Origin: Corbicula japonica
Taxonomy: Eukaryota; Mollusca; Bivalvia; Venerida; Cyrenidae
NCBI GenBank assembly: GCA_038501625.1
Contig: JAZAYU010000264.1
Span: forward strand, 620,001-684,000
Length of the DNA: 64,000 bases
Reading direction: 5' to 3'
The notes beneath the pieces were generated by a model. That model was not told the origin of the DNA, did no database searches, and worked only from the letters and a program-made list of their open reading frames with translations. Positions 24,833 to 39,800 of the stretch are shown here, piece after piece (position 1 is the stretch's first letter; each line of letters opens with the position of its first letter). Both the position numbers and the translations under genes were made by a program.

Positions 24833-27800
24833 CTACTGCCACCACACCATCAGCATCATTGATGGTTGAATATCCTGCCCATTATCATACGAGTACCATA
24901 TAATTGTGTGGACAAAAGGAGTAAATTTAAATGCTACCAGTGTCCAGAATTTAGTTGCATCTAAAGGAACTTAGTAGTGAAACGTTTAGTTCTTTGTTGT
25001 TGCATCCCCGGGATGGGTGGGGGAGTGCAGACATTTATGGCTTAAACAACATCACTACTATTCTCTGATTTTCTTCACCAGAAACAAATTAACCAACAAA
25101 ACCTCTAACCACTATCTAGAGCTATGTTTAACAATTTGCTTTGAAATATCCTACTTTCAAAAACTTTAAAAACTTTTTCTTTTTCAGTCCAGTATAGATA
25201 TATTCACCAACTTTTTAAGTACACCTTTTGTGTTTTAATTTGATCACATTTTGTACATTTGTAGCCCATATTTAATGTCAATTAATTTATTTATAACTTT
25301 CACATTATATTATGTTGTTGTTTTTTTTTTCATTTGTTTATTTTACAGTTACTAGAATTGTAGTTTATTATTATGTTGTCAGTTTTCTGTTGTTGCAACA
25401 TTAAAATTATTGTTGTCATCTATAATAAAGATGGGTTTATTCTTAGATATTGTATGTGTTAGGGATGGTGGGGTGGTAGGGGTAGGTGTAGGGTGGTGAG
25501 AATGGTGGGCAACTTGAGATGGGGTGGGAGATGGGTTGGGTAGGGAAATATACAAAGTGCTTGGCAGAAACTTTTTTTCTTCTTTTGGCTGTGGCCAAGA
25601 CAGGACACATCTGCAGTTACAGTTCACAACACATCTTAACATGTTTCATAGAAAATTTCTCTCCCAGTCCCACGTGCTGTTTTATTTTTCAGTTACACTA
25701 AAGAAACATCTCAAATACATAAATTCTTCCAAAACGGAAGTCAGTAATAACGCTATGTAAATTTTCGGACTCCTGTCCTTTTCCAAGAATAAACACAGCA
25801 TTAATATGAACTTAGGCACATCCATCTTTATCTTCTTAATGTTTTTATGTGTCCAGGGGTGACGTCATGTCATTTCCTGTTTGTATCTCTTTGTATAGAG
25901 AAACATCACTTTTTTAGCTGGGTTTTTTTTTGGCATTTAATTTTATTGACAAATATTTGCTGAATTTCATACAAGGTCAATGTTAGAATTGTTGTCAAGG
26001 TGACTGTTTCTATTTTTAGGTAAACAAGATATGCAGACTAAACTGGAGCTTGCCATGCAGGAAGTGAATGATAAGTACCTAGTATTTGAGGACCAGGAGA
26101 AAAATGCCGTTAGAACAGCCTTGATTGAAGAACGGTCACGTTTCTGTCACTTTGTGTCATGTATCAAACCAGTGGTGGTATGTATACAGTTCTGTCACAG
26201 TGTAACTGGTTTTTTGCAGTTACTGTATGTTACCTTGAGGTCTAGCTATAGACAATGATAGCTCAAGCTGTGTAATAAGTGTCGCAATGTCAGGTCAAGC
26301 TATACACCAGTTAGAGGCTATAACAGCTCAAGCTATACACTAGCTAGAGGCTAACAGCTCCAGCTATACACTAGCTAGAGGCTATAAGAGCTCAAGCTAT
26401 ACACTAGCTACAGGCTACAACAGCTCAAGCTATACACAAGTCTATAACAGCTCAAGCTATACACTAGCTAGAGGCTATAACAGCTCAAGCTATACACTCG
26501 CTAGAGCTCAAGCTATAATCGAACTAGAGGCAGTGACAGCTGTATACTTGAATACTAAGCGCTACAATATAAACTCAAACTGTTCACTAGCTAGAGTCAG
26601 TGCCAGCTCAAGCTGAAGTATTGTCATCGCAAGCTAAAAACAAGCTAAATCTGTAAACAAGCTACACACCTTTTGTTGGATAAACTTTGATAATCATGGA
26701 AATTACTCTATAAAACATATGGATCATCATTTTTTTCACGGACTCAATTTCATGTATCTGTTTAACTACACACATTTAAGAATATTCGTTAATAGGTTTG
26801 ATAACATTTCGTTTTTGTGAACAGGATGAGGAGGTTGGCATGTTAACAGAGGTAGTCCATCTACAGGAGATTATGGAAAACTTATGTCTGCAAGCCGACG
26901 ATCCCCGATCCCTGCCAGCTGCAAGCGAACAAGTCATTATAGATCTCAAAGGGGACGACACCAGCTCTTATAAATTTCAGGTGAGAGGATTTTGTGTTAA
27001 ATAGGAAAAAAAACCTAAGAATATTTGTCATACAGCAAACAAGTAAATCCAAGGTCATGTTGGGGAATGATATCGGTTGATTTTTGGGGTCTGTCTGTTA
27101 TCCCTTAATCAGTTGAATTATTTTATCCAGACTGCTTTTCTTTGAATGTAGGGTTGAAGGTTATAAAACTGAGTTTGGAAACCAGTCTCAAATCTCAAGC
27201 ATCTAATTGGCTGAAATGGCGACTTGTCGCCATTTCAGCCAATCAGATGCTTGAGATTTGAGACTGGTTTCCATGCTCAGTTTTATGACCTTGAAGACTG
27301 GTCAGCACATTCCATTTTTATAGGGATGTCTTTAATGAATTAATTTAATGGATATTTTATATAGAGACCCAGATCTGACTGCTTGGATTTGGGTCTTTCC
27401 TAAATGGAATTCCCTAAATCCTATTTTACTCCAATAAAGTTATGACAGTAAAACATGCAACCTTCAGTATGGCTGTTCGTATAAAGTGATTGTAAAGAAA
27501 TGTCTTTGCCTTAAAATATTCCATTACTGATTGGGATTTAACAGCCTGTTTTCATGCAAATTGTGTATTTTGGATATAATACTGAAACCTTACGGCAAAA
27601 TTGGAAGATGAAAATTGTCTAAAATTATTATTTTGTGCAGTTTTTGTGTTGCTTTTTGTGTCGCCTGCGATAGCAGGTAGACACATAGGGATGCTATTGT
27701 CCGGCGGCAGCGGCGTCGTCGGTGCCGTCATCCGGTAGTCCCCCAACTTTAATCTGAAACTTAATGTTGCCTATAACTTTGAAAGTACTTGACCTATTCA

Positions 27801-30800
27801 CTTCATACTTGGAATATATCATCAGCATGAACAATGCCATCTGGGACGACAAGAATGATAACTCCAGTTTCAATATTTTTTGAGTTATGCCCCTTTCAAA
27901 TGCAACTTTAATCTGAAACTTAATGTTGCCTATAACTTTGAAAGTACTTGTCCTATTCACTTCATACTTGGAATATATCATCAGCGTGAACAATGCCATC
28001 TGTGACAACAAGAATGATAACTCCAGTTTCAATATTTTTTGAGTTATGCCCTGTTGAAATGCAGCTTGAATGTGAAACTTAATGTTGCCTATAACTTTGA
28101 AAGTACTTGTCCTATTCACTTCATACTTGGAATATATCATCAGCATGAACAATGCCATCTGTGACGACAAGAATGATAACTCCAGTTTCAACATTTTTTG
28201 AGTTATGCCCCTTTCTAATGCAACTTAAACCTGAAACTTAATGTTGCCTATAACTTTGAAAGTACTTGTCCTATTCACTTCATACTTTGAATATATCATC
28301 AGCATGAACAATGCCATCTGTGACGACAAGAATGATAACTCCAGTTTCAATATTTTTTGAGTTATGCCCCTTTCAAATGCAACTTTAATCTGAAACTTAA
28401 TGTTGCCTATAACTTTGAAAGAACTTGTCCTTTTCACTTTGTACTTGGAACATCAGCATGAACAATGCCATCTGTGACGACAAGAATGATAACTCCAGTT
28501 TCAATATTTTTTGAGTATTCCCCTTTGAAATGCAACTTTTACTGGAAACTTAATGTTGCCTATAACTTTGAAAGTACTTGTCCTATTCACTTCATACTTG
28601 GAATATATCATCAGCATGAACAATGCCATCTGTGACGACAAGAATGATAACTCCAGTTTCAATATTTTTTGAGTTATGCCCCTTTCAAATGCAACTTTAA
28701 CCTGAAACTTAATGTTGCCTTAACTTTGAAAGTATTTGTCCTATTCACTTCATACTTGGAATATATCATCAGTATGAACAACGCCATCTGTGACAACAAG
28801 AATGATAACTCCAGATTCAATATTTTGGAGTTATGCCCCTTTAAAATGCAACTTTAACATGAAACTTAATGTTGCCTTAACTTTGAAAGTACTTGTCCTA
28901 TTCACTTCATTCTTGGAATACATTATCAGCATGATCAACAACATTGGTAACAAAAAGAATCATAACTCCTGTTTGATTATACTTTGAGTTATGCCCCTTC
29001 CAAATGCAACTTTAACATGAAACTTAATGTTGACTTTAACTTTTAAAATTCACTTGATATTCGAAATAAATCATCTTCATGAAAAGCGTCATTATGAAGA
29101 ACAAGAATGAGAACTCCTGCTGGACTATTTTATGAGTTGTGTCCCTTTAATATACAACTTTAACATGAAACTTAATGTTGCCTATAACTTTTAAAGTACT
29201 TGTCCTATTCACTCATCGAATATATCATCTTCATGAACAACAACATCGGTTACAACAAGAATCATAACTCCTGTTTGACTTTTTTTTTTTCAAATGCAAA
29301 TTTCACATGAAACTTAATGTTGCGTATAATTTGAAAGTACTTGCCCTATTCATTGAATACTTGGATTGTATCATCAACATGAACAGTGCCATCGACAACT
29401 ACAAAAATTATAACTCCTGTTTGAATATTTTATGAGTTATGTCCCTTTCAAATGCAACTTTCACATGAAACTTAGTGTTGCCTGTAAAATGGAAAGTACT
29501 TGTTCAATTCACTTAATACTTTGAAAAACTCATCTGCGTGCACAAACCAATTTTTGAAGATGATAACTTGGGTTTCACCATTATTATAGTTATTCCCCTT
29601 TTAAATGCAATGTAGATGACACGTGTTCTGTGGTCTATTATTGAAATCAACTTAAATAAAATATTTTTATTATATATGATCAAAAATAGGCCCACATTTC
29701 AACTTTTTCCATGCAGGCGACACATGTGTTCCGCGGAACACAACATTCTAGTTTAATGAAAAGGCAATACATACAGACCACAAACTTTGTCATTGATTAC
29801 GTTTTATTATATGAATAATGTTTTACAGAGATTCTTGCTCGTTCCAAAAATTAGAATATGGTCAAAGGTATTTTGATATATTGCAATGTAGGCCAACATG
29901 CAAAATGTACTCGTTTTTTTTCTTTTCAAACTGTTTGATGGGAATATTTTGATAACCAACGAAATGAATAACAAAAGAATAATTTATGCACTATTGCAGG
30001 TAATTATAAAATGTTAAAAAGCAATCTTTCGCAACAGTTACATCAATATTTTATAAATAAATAGAGAAGCATATTTAAAATAAATTTCCAAATAAAAGGA
30101 TAAAGTGAAATATTAAACACAATTATTTTGCAAGTTGGCTAAACAGGATTTTGACAATTTACAGTTTTCTGCACAGAAGTTCATTTTTGCTATTGTTTAT
30201 ATGAATGAATCAATGTTTTATGTTGCTTCATAATATGTAAATTTCATTGGAAAATAATATGCTGTTTATGCCACAGACAACATCTATCAAGTTATGCATG
30301 AATTTGATGATTAAAGAGTGTTGGAATAACAATTTTTCGAAAACAAGTACATGTAGAGATAATAAAATCATTATCATAAATTCGCTTCTGTTGATCAGCA
30401 AACATTATTGCTGCTCAAATACATTGTGCCCTCTGCCATGGAGAAGTTGTAAAACTGTTGTTTGTAGGTATTAAAGTTCCCTTCACGTTCGGAAGTTGCC
30501 AAGATTTGAAAGTCTCTGGTAGATAATTCAGGAAAAAAGGGGCAATTATTTGTCACCTTGCAGCAAGACAGAAAAATTACTTCTAATTTCAATGAAACTT
30601 CAAATGATTTTGAACTTACGGTATAGATGTACCGTATACATTAGCCAGAGGACGATTATTTCATCTTTAGTGTCATATAATTCTTTGCAGTTTTCATTTT
30701 TGCCTATTTCTCGCTAAGCCATGTGCGCGAATTCAAAATTGGCGAAATTTAACTATTTCTCAGTGTGGCCTATAAACAATACAACTGCACAAAATTATGC

Positions 30801-33800
30801 ACCTCTGCAAAAACGTAATTTGCTGCTTCTGCACAAAAATTCGTCCTTGCAAAAAACCCTTTACATCATACAACTTTTAATGCATGGGCAAACTGTGTAG
30901 ATCCAGCCATGCCATCTGATCTGGATCTACACTGTTTACTACTTGGCCAGCAAATAACCTAATGAATCTAAAAGTGAACAGTGATGATCCTGATCAGATT
31001 GAACCGATGTACCGGTGACCAGTGCATCCCATTAAGTAAAGGGTTAAATGATACCATGGTTCGTCGTACCATGTGGTTAAATTGAGAAGTACTGGTTCAC
31101 TGCATGAACATTTCCACAGCGGCACATTTAGATATAAATTTGTTGAAATTGCATTTCAGAAACTTGTAGACCTCAAACTTTTATCATTGAATTTCGTATG
31201 AACACAAGCACTATACGACCCAATTTTAATTTAAAGGCACTTCATTGCATGTTTATGCAAATTATATAAGCTTGCAAAAATACTTGATAACAGCACCGCA
31301 ATGTTCATTATCAGATTTCTGTGGTATCAGTTAAAAACATCTTGAGTCTTTTGTATGAGAATAGAATAATATAATACTGGTTTGTTATTATATACTAGTA
31401 ATAGGTAAATGTTTTTGAAGGAAAAAAAAAAATTTCTAGTAGATTAAACTGCTTAACAGTTGGGTTAGAGAGATATTGTAGATTAAACTTTTGTCTTTTC
31501 AACTTTTTTGCTAACTTTGGTATTATTATATACTTAAAACAAATTAGAAATGCAACTTCTTTAAACACGAAATATTTGCTTATTTTGTCTGTGCTTGGCA
31601 GTGTGCGCGATTTAAATCCCAGTGTAGATTAACTGCATAATATTGGGAGTAATACAGCTGCTCGTATTTATGTCCGTGCAAACATATCATTTGCAAAATA
31701 TGCACGAAGATCAGGCCCTGCGAAGATCAGGCCCTGCGAACAAAAAAGATATTATGGTAACCCTCCCAAAAAACATTCTTGCACTACATGTATATGATAC
31801 TATTTTAATCATTAGGTATTGATTGGTCAAATTTGAGTTAGTTATCCAGACTCACTAAGTTGCTTTAATTTTAAAGTTTATTTGTCTTAAGATCCTTAAA
31901 CTTCAAACTCTAGCTTGTGATAGGTCAATTCGATCAAAGACTTAATACAAGTCTCCCATCTCAAGAAGTTGATTTGTTGAAAATGAAATTAATCCCAAAA
32001 TGTTTTGTTAAATCTTATTACGAGACTTTCTGTAAAGTGCTCAAGACTAATTGTATGCTTCATCATGAATATTAAGAAATTTGGAAGTATTTTAACATTC
32101 ATAACAGAATATTGCACTCATTTTGAACTGTTTAGAGCATAAAAGTGTGATGATCCATATAAATTAGACTGCTACACTGTAATAATATCATTCTATGATC
32201 AAAATCTGTGTTTAAACCTTTGATAAACATGAAATGATTCATAGCCAGAGTGTAGACCCAGATTAGCTAGTCTGTGTATTGGTGGAGCTTGTTCAGGGTC
32301 CACACTTTTCATTGGTCAGCAAGGAATGACCATTGAACCTTGCATGGGATTAGTCAAATTTAAAGAATACAAGATTTCCATTTACCTTTTACCTGGTGGA
32401 TATACTGTTTACTTACAGTGTAGATCGAGATCAGCATGCACAGCAGTGCTGTCTGACCTGGATCTACAGTGTTTTGATTTTGGTCAGAAAGATTCTAATC
32501 GATCTAAAATGGATGTGCAGAGCTCAAGATCATAAAACTAAGTTTTGAGATCAGTCTCAAATCTCAAGGATCTGATTGGATGAAATGGCGACTGGTCACC
32601 ATTTCAGCCAATCAGATGCTTGAGATTTGAGACTGATCTCCAGATTTTGTTTTATGATCTTGGGCCCAGGTTGATCTTGATTTGCACTGGTCATGGTCAC
32701 ATAAATGATCTAAGCTATATCCATGAAGTAAACCGTGAAGCAGTGGGGTAATGGGTTAACTGAATAAAGATAATGTTAAAACCTGATCAGACTGTGCTAG
32801 TTGATCAGAGTGTACACTGGTCACATGTGACAAATGCTATACTAAGTACTCGCAGAGCTTTTTTCACACCCAGGGGAAGAGGCCCATGTCCTATAATTTG
32901 GGAAAATATAGCATGATTTCTCCTCTAAAAGTGAATGAAAGGCACCTGACTTTAAAATTATTATGACTATTTAAAAAAAGGTTTCCTTAAATAAAAAGTT
33001 TATGAAGGGATTTTCATACAAAAGATAGAATTCTTTTATACCAACTGGAAGTCCTATATCTTTAACCAAATATTATACTGTTCAAGGTTTACATGTTAAA
33101 CAAAAGGTGTGACGATCCATATTAAACAACTAAACTGCTAGACTGTAATGATGTCTGATCAGGCATTCAGCCATTTAACTCTTTGTTTTAACATTCATAG
33201 TCATTGTTTTGTTGGGGTGAAGAATGTAAACAATTTTGGTCTGGTCTCAAGTTTTTGAAATAGGCTAATACGAATAATGACTGTGCTCATGTATAATGCT
33301 TTGTCTTAATGTATGCAGATGGAGCAGGTGAAGTAGCCTGTTTAACCCCTTACTTGCGTGGGTATGGCTTTTATCACATGTGCGATCATTGTAGATCTGG
33401 ATCTGCCTATATATCCTCGCAGCTGGATCAGGTTCTGCGCTGTTTGTTTTTAGATTCACAAAGGTTATTTCTGAACAGAGATAAACACTGTAGATCCAGA
33501 TCAGACTGCATGGATGTGCAGGTTGATCTGGATCTACACTGGTCACACAGGGGATATAAGTCTTATCTATGGAATAAGGTGTTAAACGATAAAATTTAGA
33601 ACTCTGATTTTATTCATTGATTAAATTTATAAACTACAGGATATAGGGTCTGTATTAACCACATTGTGGTTTTAAACCTGCAACATATTAACATTTAAGT
33701 ATTGAATCATTATGTTACTGGGTTCATCAGGGTATGAAAAACATTTTAGGTGGTTTGAAATGTTTTCATATTCCCACAATGAAATTCTGATTCACTTCTT

Positions 33801-36800
33801 ACTGTGTTGCCTGTGAAAGCCGGTAGATACATAGGGATCCTATTATCAGGCAGTGACGGCATTGGCAGCCAGCAGTGGTCCCTCAATTTTAACATGAAAC
33901 TTAATGTTGCCTATAACTTTGAAAGTACTTGTCCTATTCACTTAATACTTGTAATGTGTCATCTGCAATGAAAAAGCCATCTGTGACAACAAGAATGGCA
34001 ACTCCAGTTTCACTATTTTTTTAGTTATGCCCCTTTAAAATGCAACTAAAACATTAAACTAAACATGGCCTATAACTTTTACAGTACTTGTTCTTCTCGC
34101 TTAATAATTGACATATATCATCTTATTTACAAATTAGTGACAACAACAATGACAACTCCTGTTTTACTAATTTTTGAGTTAAGCCCCTTTCAAATGCAAT
34201 TTTATGTGACCCGTGTTCTTTGGAACACCAAATTCTAGTATTATCTCAGTTCTGACTAAAATATTGAGAAGAATTTCATGGCATCCTGGAATGGCAGCAT
34301 TGCTGATCAGGGAAAGTTGGCAACCTTAGGCCGGTATTCCATGCTTCCGTGATGTGTGTCCGCATCCGTTTCCCGGATTTTTCACTCACCAAAGATATCG
34401 TTGGGTATCCGACGCGGAACAGACACGGAGGCATGGAATATACCCAGCAATATCTTTGGTAAGTGAAAAATCACGGAAACAGACATGGAAGCGGACACGG
34501 ACATGGAATACGCATCACGGAACTATGGAATACCGGCCTTAATCAGAGCAACTCATCGATAATTATGATTGTTGATGGACATCATTAGTCATAATTCTGT
34601 TCAGTTTGTGAGCCACTTTTATCATAGCAAATGTTGTACACCTACACTTATCACAGCAAAGTGCAAAGAGTGTAAATAAGAAAGGTTAAATTTAATTTAC
34701 AGAAAGATTGTTGAAAAATTACAAACAACTAGCTTAACAATATTGTCAAAAACAAGAAATGAATAAACATCATTTATTTTAACCATATTCTGGGAAAGTG
34801 AAAGATCAACTGTTGCCAAAAGTAATTAAGTAAGTCAACTGCCAATGTTTTCATGATGTTATTGAAGTCTATGTGCTGGTTACACAAAACAGAGCACCAT
34901 AAAACTAGCCTGTTGAGAAATAACTAGATTGCTGAAGGAAAAAAAACTCGGTAACTATTTTATCATGTGCAGAGAAAATGCACAGTCTGCGTCGTAAAAC
35001 ATGATCTACGTCGGAGAATCAAAGAAGTCTAATATGTCATATTAACTGGAAACTTTAGAATAATTTGTTTACTTAATTTACATTTAGATGGAAATTCTGC
35101 CAGTTTGAATTGAAGCATTGACATAAAAATTGAACTTTCTGCAGTATATAATGTCGACATAATTTGTTGTAAATGAATATATAACTGCACGACTTGATCA
35201 CCAGTAAAAGCTTCCTACTGTATTCAATGACCACCTGATTATACAATAGTTTGGTCTATTCATTAATTCATGTTTGTCTTCAGTACAAGGTCTTCTTGAA
35301 TTTTTACAGATTATAACAGAACAGACCCTCACTAGTCTGGATCAACATTGGAAAATAAAGGGAAAAAAAATTAAAAAAAATTAAAAAAAATTAAACATTT
35401 AAAAAGTGAACAAAACAGACATATTTTGCAAGCTGAAGACGCGCATTAACAAGATTTATGTTTTATTACAGACGCCTCCGAGCTCGCCAAGTTCTCTTGG
35501 TTCCAGGAAGTCCAGTATGTGTAGTATCAACAGTATTGCGAGTTCGAGCAGTGGTTCTGCCCAGTCACACAGTCCTTGCCATAACAAAACCATCCAACAG
35601 GTACTTGTTTGCTCTCTCTATAACATGGAGAAGTTGTTAGCCATTTAGTGCTCTTATAGCAAAAAAATTATTTAAAAAAAATTTGTAATTTGTTCAGTCA
35701 AAAAACTAAATTGGTCGCTAGTTCAGCCAATCTGATGCTTGAGATTTGAGACTGGTCTCCACTCTTAGTTTTATGATCTTTGGCCCTTATTTGCTCTCTG
35801 AACCACAAAGACAAATTCTTAGCCATTTAGTTCTGTTATAGCAAGAAAATCATTTATCAGAATAATTCATATCGTCCTGGACATTTGTGGGTCGGTGTAG
35901 CATTTGTGGTTTAATGATTTTTCCAAGAAAATCTGATGTGAAAATGAAATGACACCACAGAGTCTGATTCCAAGGTTATTAAATTGAGAATGAAAACCAG
36001 TCTAAAATTGCAAGTTTCTCATTGGTCAGCTCTGAGACTATGTTTGATTTCGACCCATCATATAGCTGAGATCATAAGACTGATGTCTGTTTTATAAGCT
36101 AGGACCTGGTCCCAAGGTTATAAAACTCAGAATGGAGACCAGTCTCAAATCTCAAGCATCTGATTGGCTGAAATGATGACCTGTGGCCATTTCAGCCATC
36201 AGATGCTTGAGATTTGAGATTTGAGACTGGTTTAAAATCTCAATTTTATAACCTTTAGGCCTGATGTCAAGCATGTTGTCACTTTATGAAAAACTATTCT
36301 ACCTTTACATTATATATAAGGAAGGTAAAACAATAGTTTCGCACATAGGGGACAAGTAATAGATGATCGTAAAGAAACAATTTTTTCCTGTGGTCATTCT
36401 TACCAGAGTTATGGCCCTTTGTTATTACAGATGTTGTTGAAGCAGTGGGGGCATCAGTGTCTTAGGACACATTCTAGTTAATGATATGACATTATTTGCT
36501 CTGTATATTTCAGTTGTTGTTAAGTTTTGGTTTGTTCTTGATCTTAATCTGTCAGTGGGAACTTTTTCTTACATTGTATATCGAGAACTAAATGAACAAA
36601 AAAATTTCATCTCCATTTTGCATCATTTATACTCTTGTCGTAATGCTTTGCTTTTTTACTTAACATTCTATTCACTTAAGTTAGGGTATTGCATGTCGGC
36701 TGAGAAGTATTAAACCAAAAGGAAAAATCCTAATAGATTATAGCTATGCATTATCAAAGCTCCACATCTTTTATACCTTTATGAATTGTAAACTCCTTTT

Positions 36801-39800
36801 GCAGTTATGCCCATTTTGTAATAGTCACATACTCTTTTTGACTAAATTTATTATATCTTTTTGAGTTTAAGAATTTAAGAATTTATTTTAGCATGTGGAT
36901 GTTTGATTTTAAAACTAGTAGCCTTCTCAAACATTTATTTCACAGCATTTGAAATACTGTGGTATCAATATATTTTGCACATGGTTAACTTAAGCTTATT
37001 CCGCACTTGGCCATGTCTGCAAAATCAAGACCTAGCAAATATTTACTACATAATATCTTATCCTGTGAGAATAATGCAAGTGCGCTAATGCATGCCCCAT
37101 GGAAGATTGCATTTGAACCATATGCACAAAAATAAGGCTGGGCAAGATTAAATGATTTCACTGTAGAGCATGTTTCCTAGGCACTGGATCATCTAGAGCA
37201 GCTTTAGGATCTGACCAGGGAGCACAAAGGGATGGAAAAACAAAGATTCTCTCTATCCTCCTAGAAAGTCATCTTAATCCTTAAACAGTTCAATATCAAG
37301 TCTTCAGAAATTTGAACCATATTGTTTTTGTTTTTGTAAAAATATTCTATGTATGTTTGTTGCTCCTGATCATTTATGGAATCAAATTGGGATGTGCTTA
37401 TAGTCACGCTTTGTAACTGCTTCCTGTGTATGAAACCAGTACTCATGGTTTGTGAAAAAATGCATAGAACTCTCAGCTGACTATCTTTGAACTCCAGATC
37501 ACAAGTCTGATGCTGAAATGCCTGGACCACCTTCCTCAGCGTTTTTATTTTTTCAAAAGAATAAATTATGAACAATAATTTGCAATGTGGAAATTATTGT
37601 AATTCATATCAGCGAGATTTTAGAAATGTTTGTGCTCTGTTTTGTAATGTAAATCCTAATCTACTGTGCCCTATGTCTTCTGCAGCAACAAGCCACGCTG
37701 TTGGGTTCCGGTGTCCGTTTAACGAGCGTGTCATCACAGGATTCGGGATTTACATCACAAGATACCCTCTTCCTGCGGCCCAATACGCCCAACTCTCTTA
37801 ATCTACAAACACAGGTAACAGAAAATCTAAGAAAACATTAGATGTTGTTAGCCATGTTTAAAATAAAAGACTTTTTTTTCACTAGATTGAAAGTTTAGTT
37901 AAAAGAAGTTATCCTTACAACATGAATTAAACTTCACCTTTTCTTCATGGATATGGCTTTTATCCCATGTGAAACTAGTATAGATCCAGATCAGCTTCCA
38001 CACGCATGAAGCATAATCTAAAACTAAACTGTTCACTTTATGGTAAAAATTAATATAATGACTCTAGTTACCCATGAAAATCATGATAGGACTGCATTGA
38101 TGTGTAGGACAATCTGGATACTGGTTCCAAGGTTATATAACTGAGCATGGAAACCAGTCTCAAATCTCAAGCATCTGATTGGCTCAAATGGCGACTGGTC
38201 GCCATTTCAGCAAATCAGATGCTTGAGATTTGAGACTGATTTCCAATCTCGGCTTTATAACCTTCAGCCCTGATTGCTCATGGTATGTTATCTTTATCCA
38301 TGAAATGAAGGGACAAGCAAATAACTCAGTGCAAAAAATTAAGAAGGTACATTAGCTTTGCACTCAACATTCGAAAATTGACAAGTCTGCAATATTTTCA
38401 TATTTGTTGAGATCAAAATTCTCTTTTTAACTTTTTTATTTTTACCCAGGAGGTATAAACTTGCCCGTAATGATAATCAAACATGGGACCATTCAATTTA
38501 CTTTGTAGAACAGCTAATTGTTACAGTAAATCAATATATTTGTCTTTGTGAGGCATCAATTTCTCTCCCACTACCTCTTACTTCTTGCTGAAAATCAGAA
38601 AATTTCCTTACTTTACTTGTTGTCCTTACATTCTGGTTAATATAACCCTTCCCTTCGTATATATGCCTTCATTGCATACGCTAACAGTGTAGATCCAGAT
38701 CAGCCGGCACATCAGTCCCATCTGATCAGGATCTGCACTGTTTGGTTTTCTGTCAGAAATAATCTAATAAATCAAAAAGCCAACAGTTTAGATTCTGATC
38801 AGACAGTACAGATGTTCCAGCTGATCTGGATCTGCACTGTTTGCCCATGCCATATAGGTATATATATGGAGGAAAGGGATAAAGTAAGTATATAAAGTAA
38901 TTGCATTTAGGACAGTGAAGCATTTGGGAAACTACGGCAGAACATGGATTCCTTTCATGTTGATCAGTTCACATTTACTCAGATTTTCAATTTCTTTTGC
39001 ATGTTGCTTGATAATTCTATGGCTGAAATGCTGCTGCATTTTGCATCTAGATACTCTTTATACTAATAATTTTGAATTTTAGCAATAATTGTTTGTGTGA
39101 TATTTTTGTGCATATTAAAAATTTCCTCCTTCTGTAATAGTTTACATTTACATTGCTAACAAGATTCTCAGAATGTTTGCATGCTGCAGGCTTGGCTATC
39201 ATAATGACTGTAACAAAATCTATTTTTGGAAAAGCTTCCTTCCTCATTGAGTTATTGAACAGATTAAGGGCCCAAGATTATAAAACTGAGATTAGAGACC
39301 ATTTCAAATTTCACGCATTGGATTGCCTGAAATGGAGAAAAGTATCCATTTCAGCAAATCAGATGTTTGAAATTTGAGTTTGGTCTCTGCGGAGATTTGA
39401 GACTGGCATCCAGCCAGTTTCCATTTGAGCCAATTCAATGCTTGAGGTTTGAGACCAGTCTCAAGCTAGACTCCACTTTAGCTAGTGAAATGCTTGAGAT
39501 TTGACACTTGTCTGTAGCTAATCTTCATTTAAGCCAATCAGATTCTTGAGATTTGAGAGTGCTCTTCATCTACTCTCCATTTCAGCCAATCAGAAGCTTG
39601 AGATATTAGACCAGTTTCCAGTTTCAGTTTAATGATCTAGGGCAAATGTGTTTGTTGTTTAACAGACTGCTGATGGAAGTAATCAGGACGGAGGAGAAAC
39701 ACCAGAGGTCGAGTCTACTCCGTCAACTCCGTCACAGAGCTTTCCAAACACTCCGTCAGCTACATCTACGTGGACTAATTGGCCGAACGCTCCGATCACC

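Larger units (their letters stand above)
13535..26019. other. Intron c-d of MTSS, 12.5 kb
   Basis: The largest intron in the window. It holds family T and H copies, the 15.7-19.5 kb tandem duplication, an imperfect repeat block at 20.9-21.3 kb, an ATC microsatellite (about 24798-24831) and a G/T-rich run (25460-25545). The long minus-strand open frames at 14.2-15.5 kb and 21.1-21.6 kb show no domain. Otherwise it is featureless AT-rich DNA. Confidence 0.7.
26981..35471. other. Intron e-f of MTSS, 8.5 kb
   Basis: Filled by a family H hairpin, the 159-bp-core element, a diverged relative of it (33804-34238), family T copies and a Harbinger-like foldback. 29760-30850 and 34560-35400 are AT-rich sequence in which I see no feature. 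Confidence 0.7.

Noticed and set aside
26270..26620. Regular short repeats resembling a CRISPR array
   Set aside because: Units are contiguous without unique spacers, in a eukaryotic intron.
27694..28194. Minus-strand 166-codon repeat protein
   Set aside because: It is a product of the 159-bp tandem period, which is divisible by three. The protein repeats exactly with the DNA unit.
31705..31740. Adjacent GCGAAGATCAGGCCCT copies
   Set aside because: A single 18-19 bp tandem duplication with no further structure.
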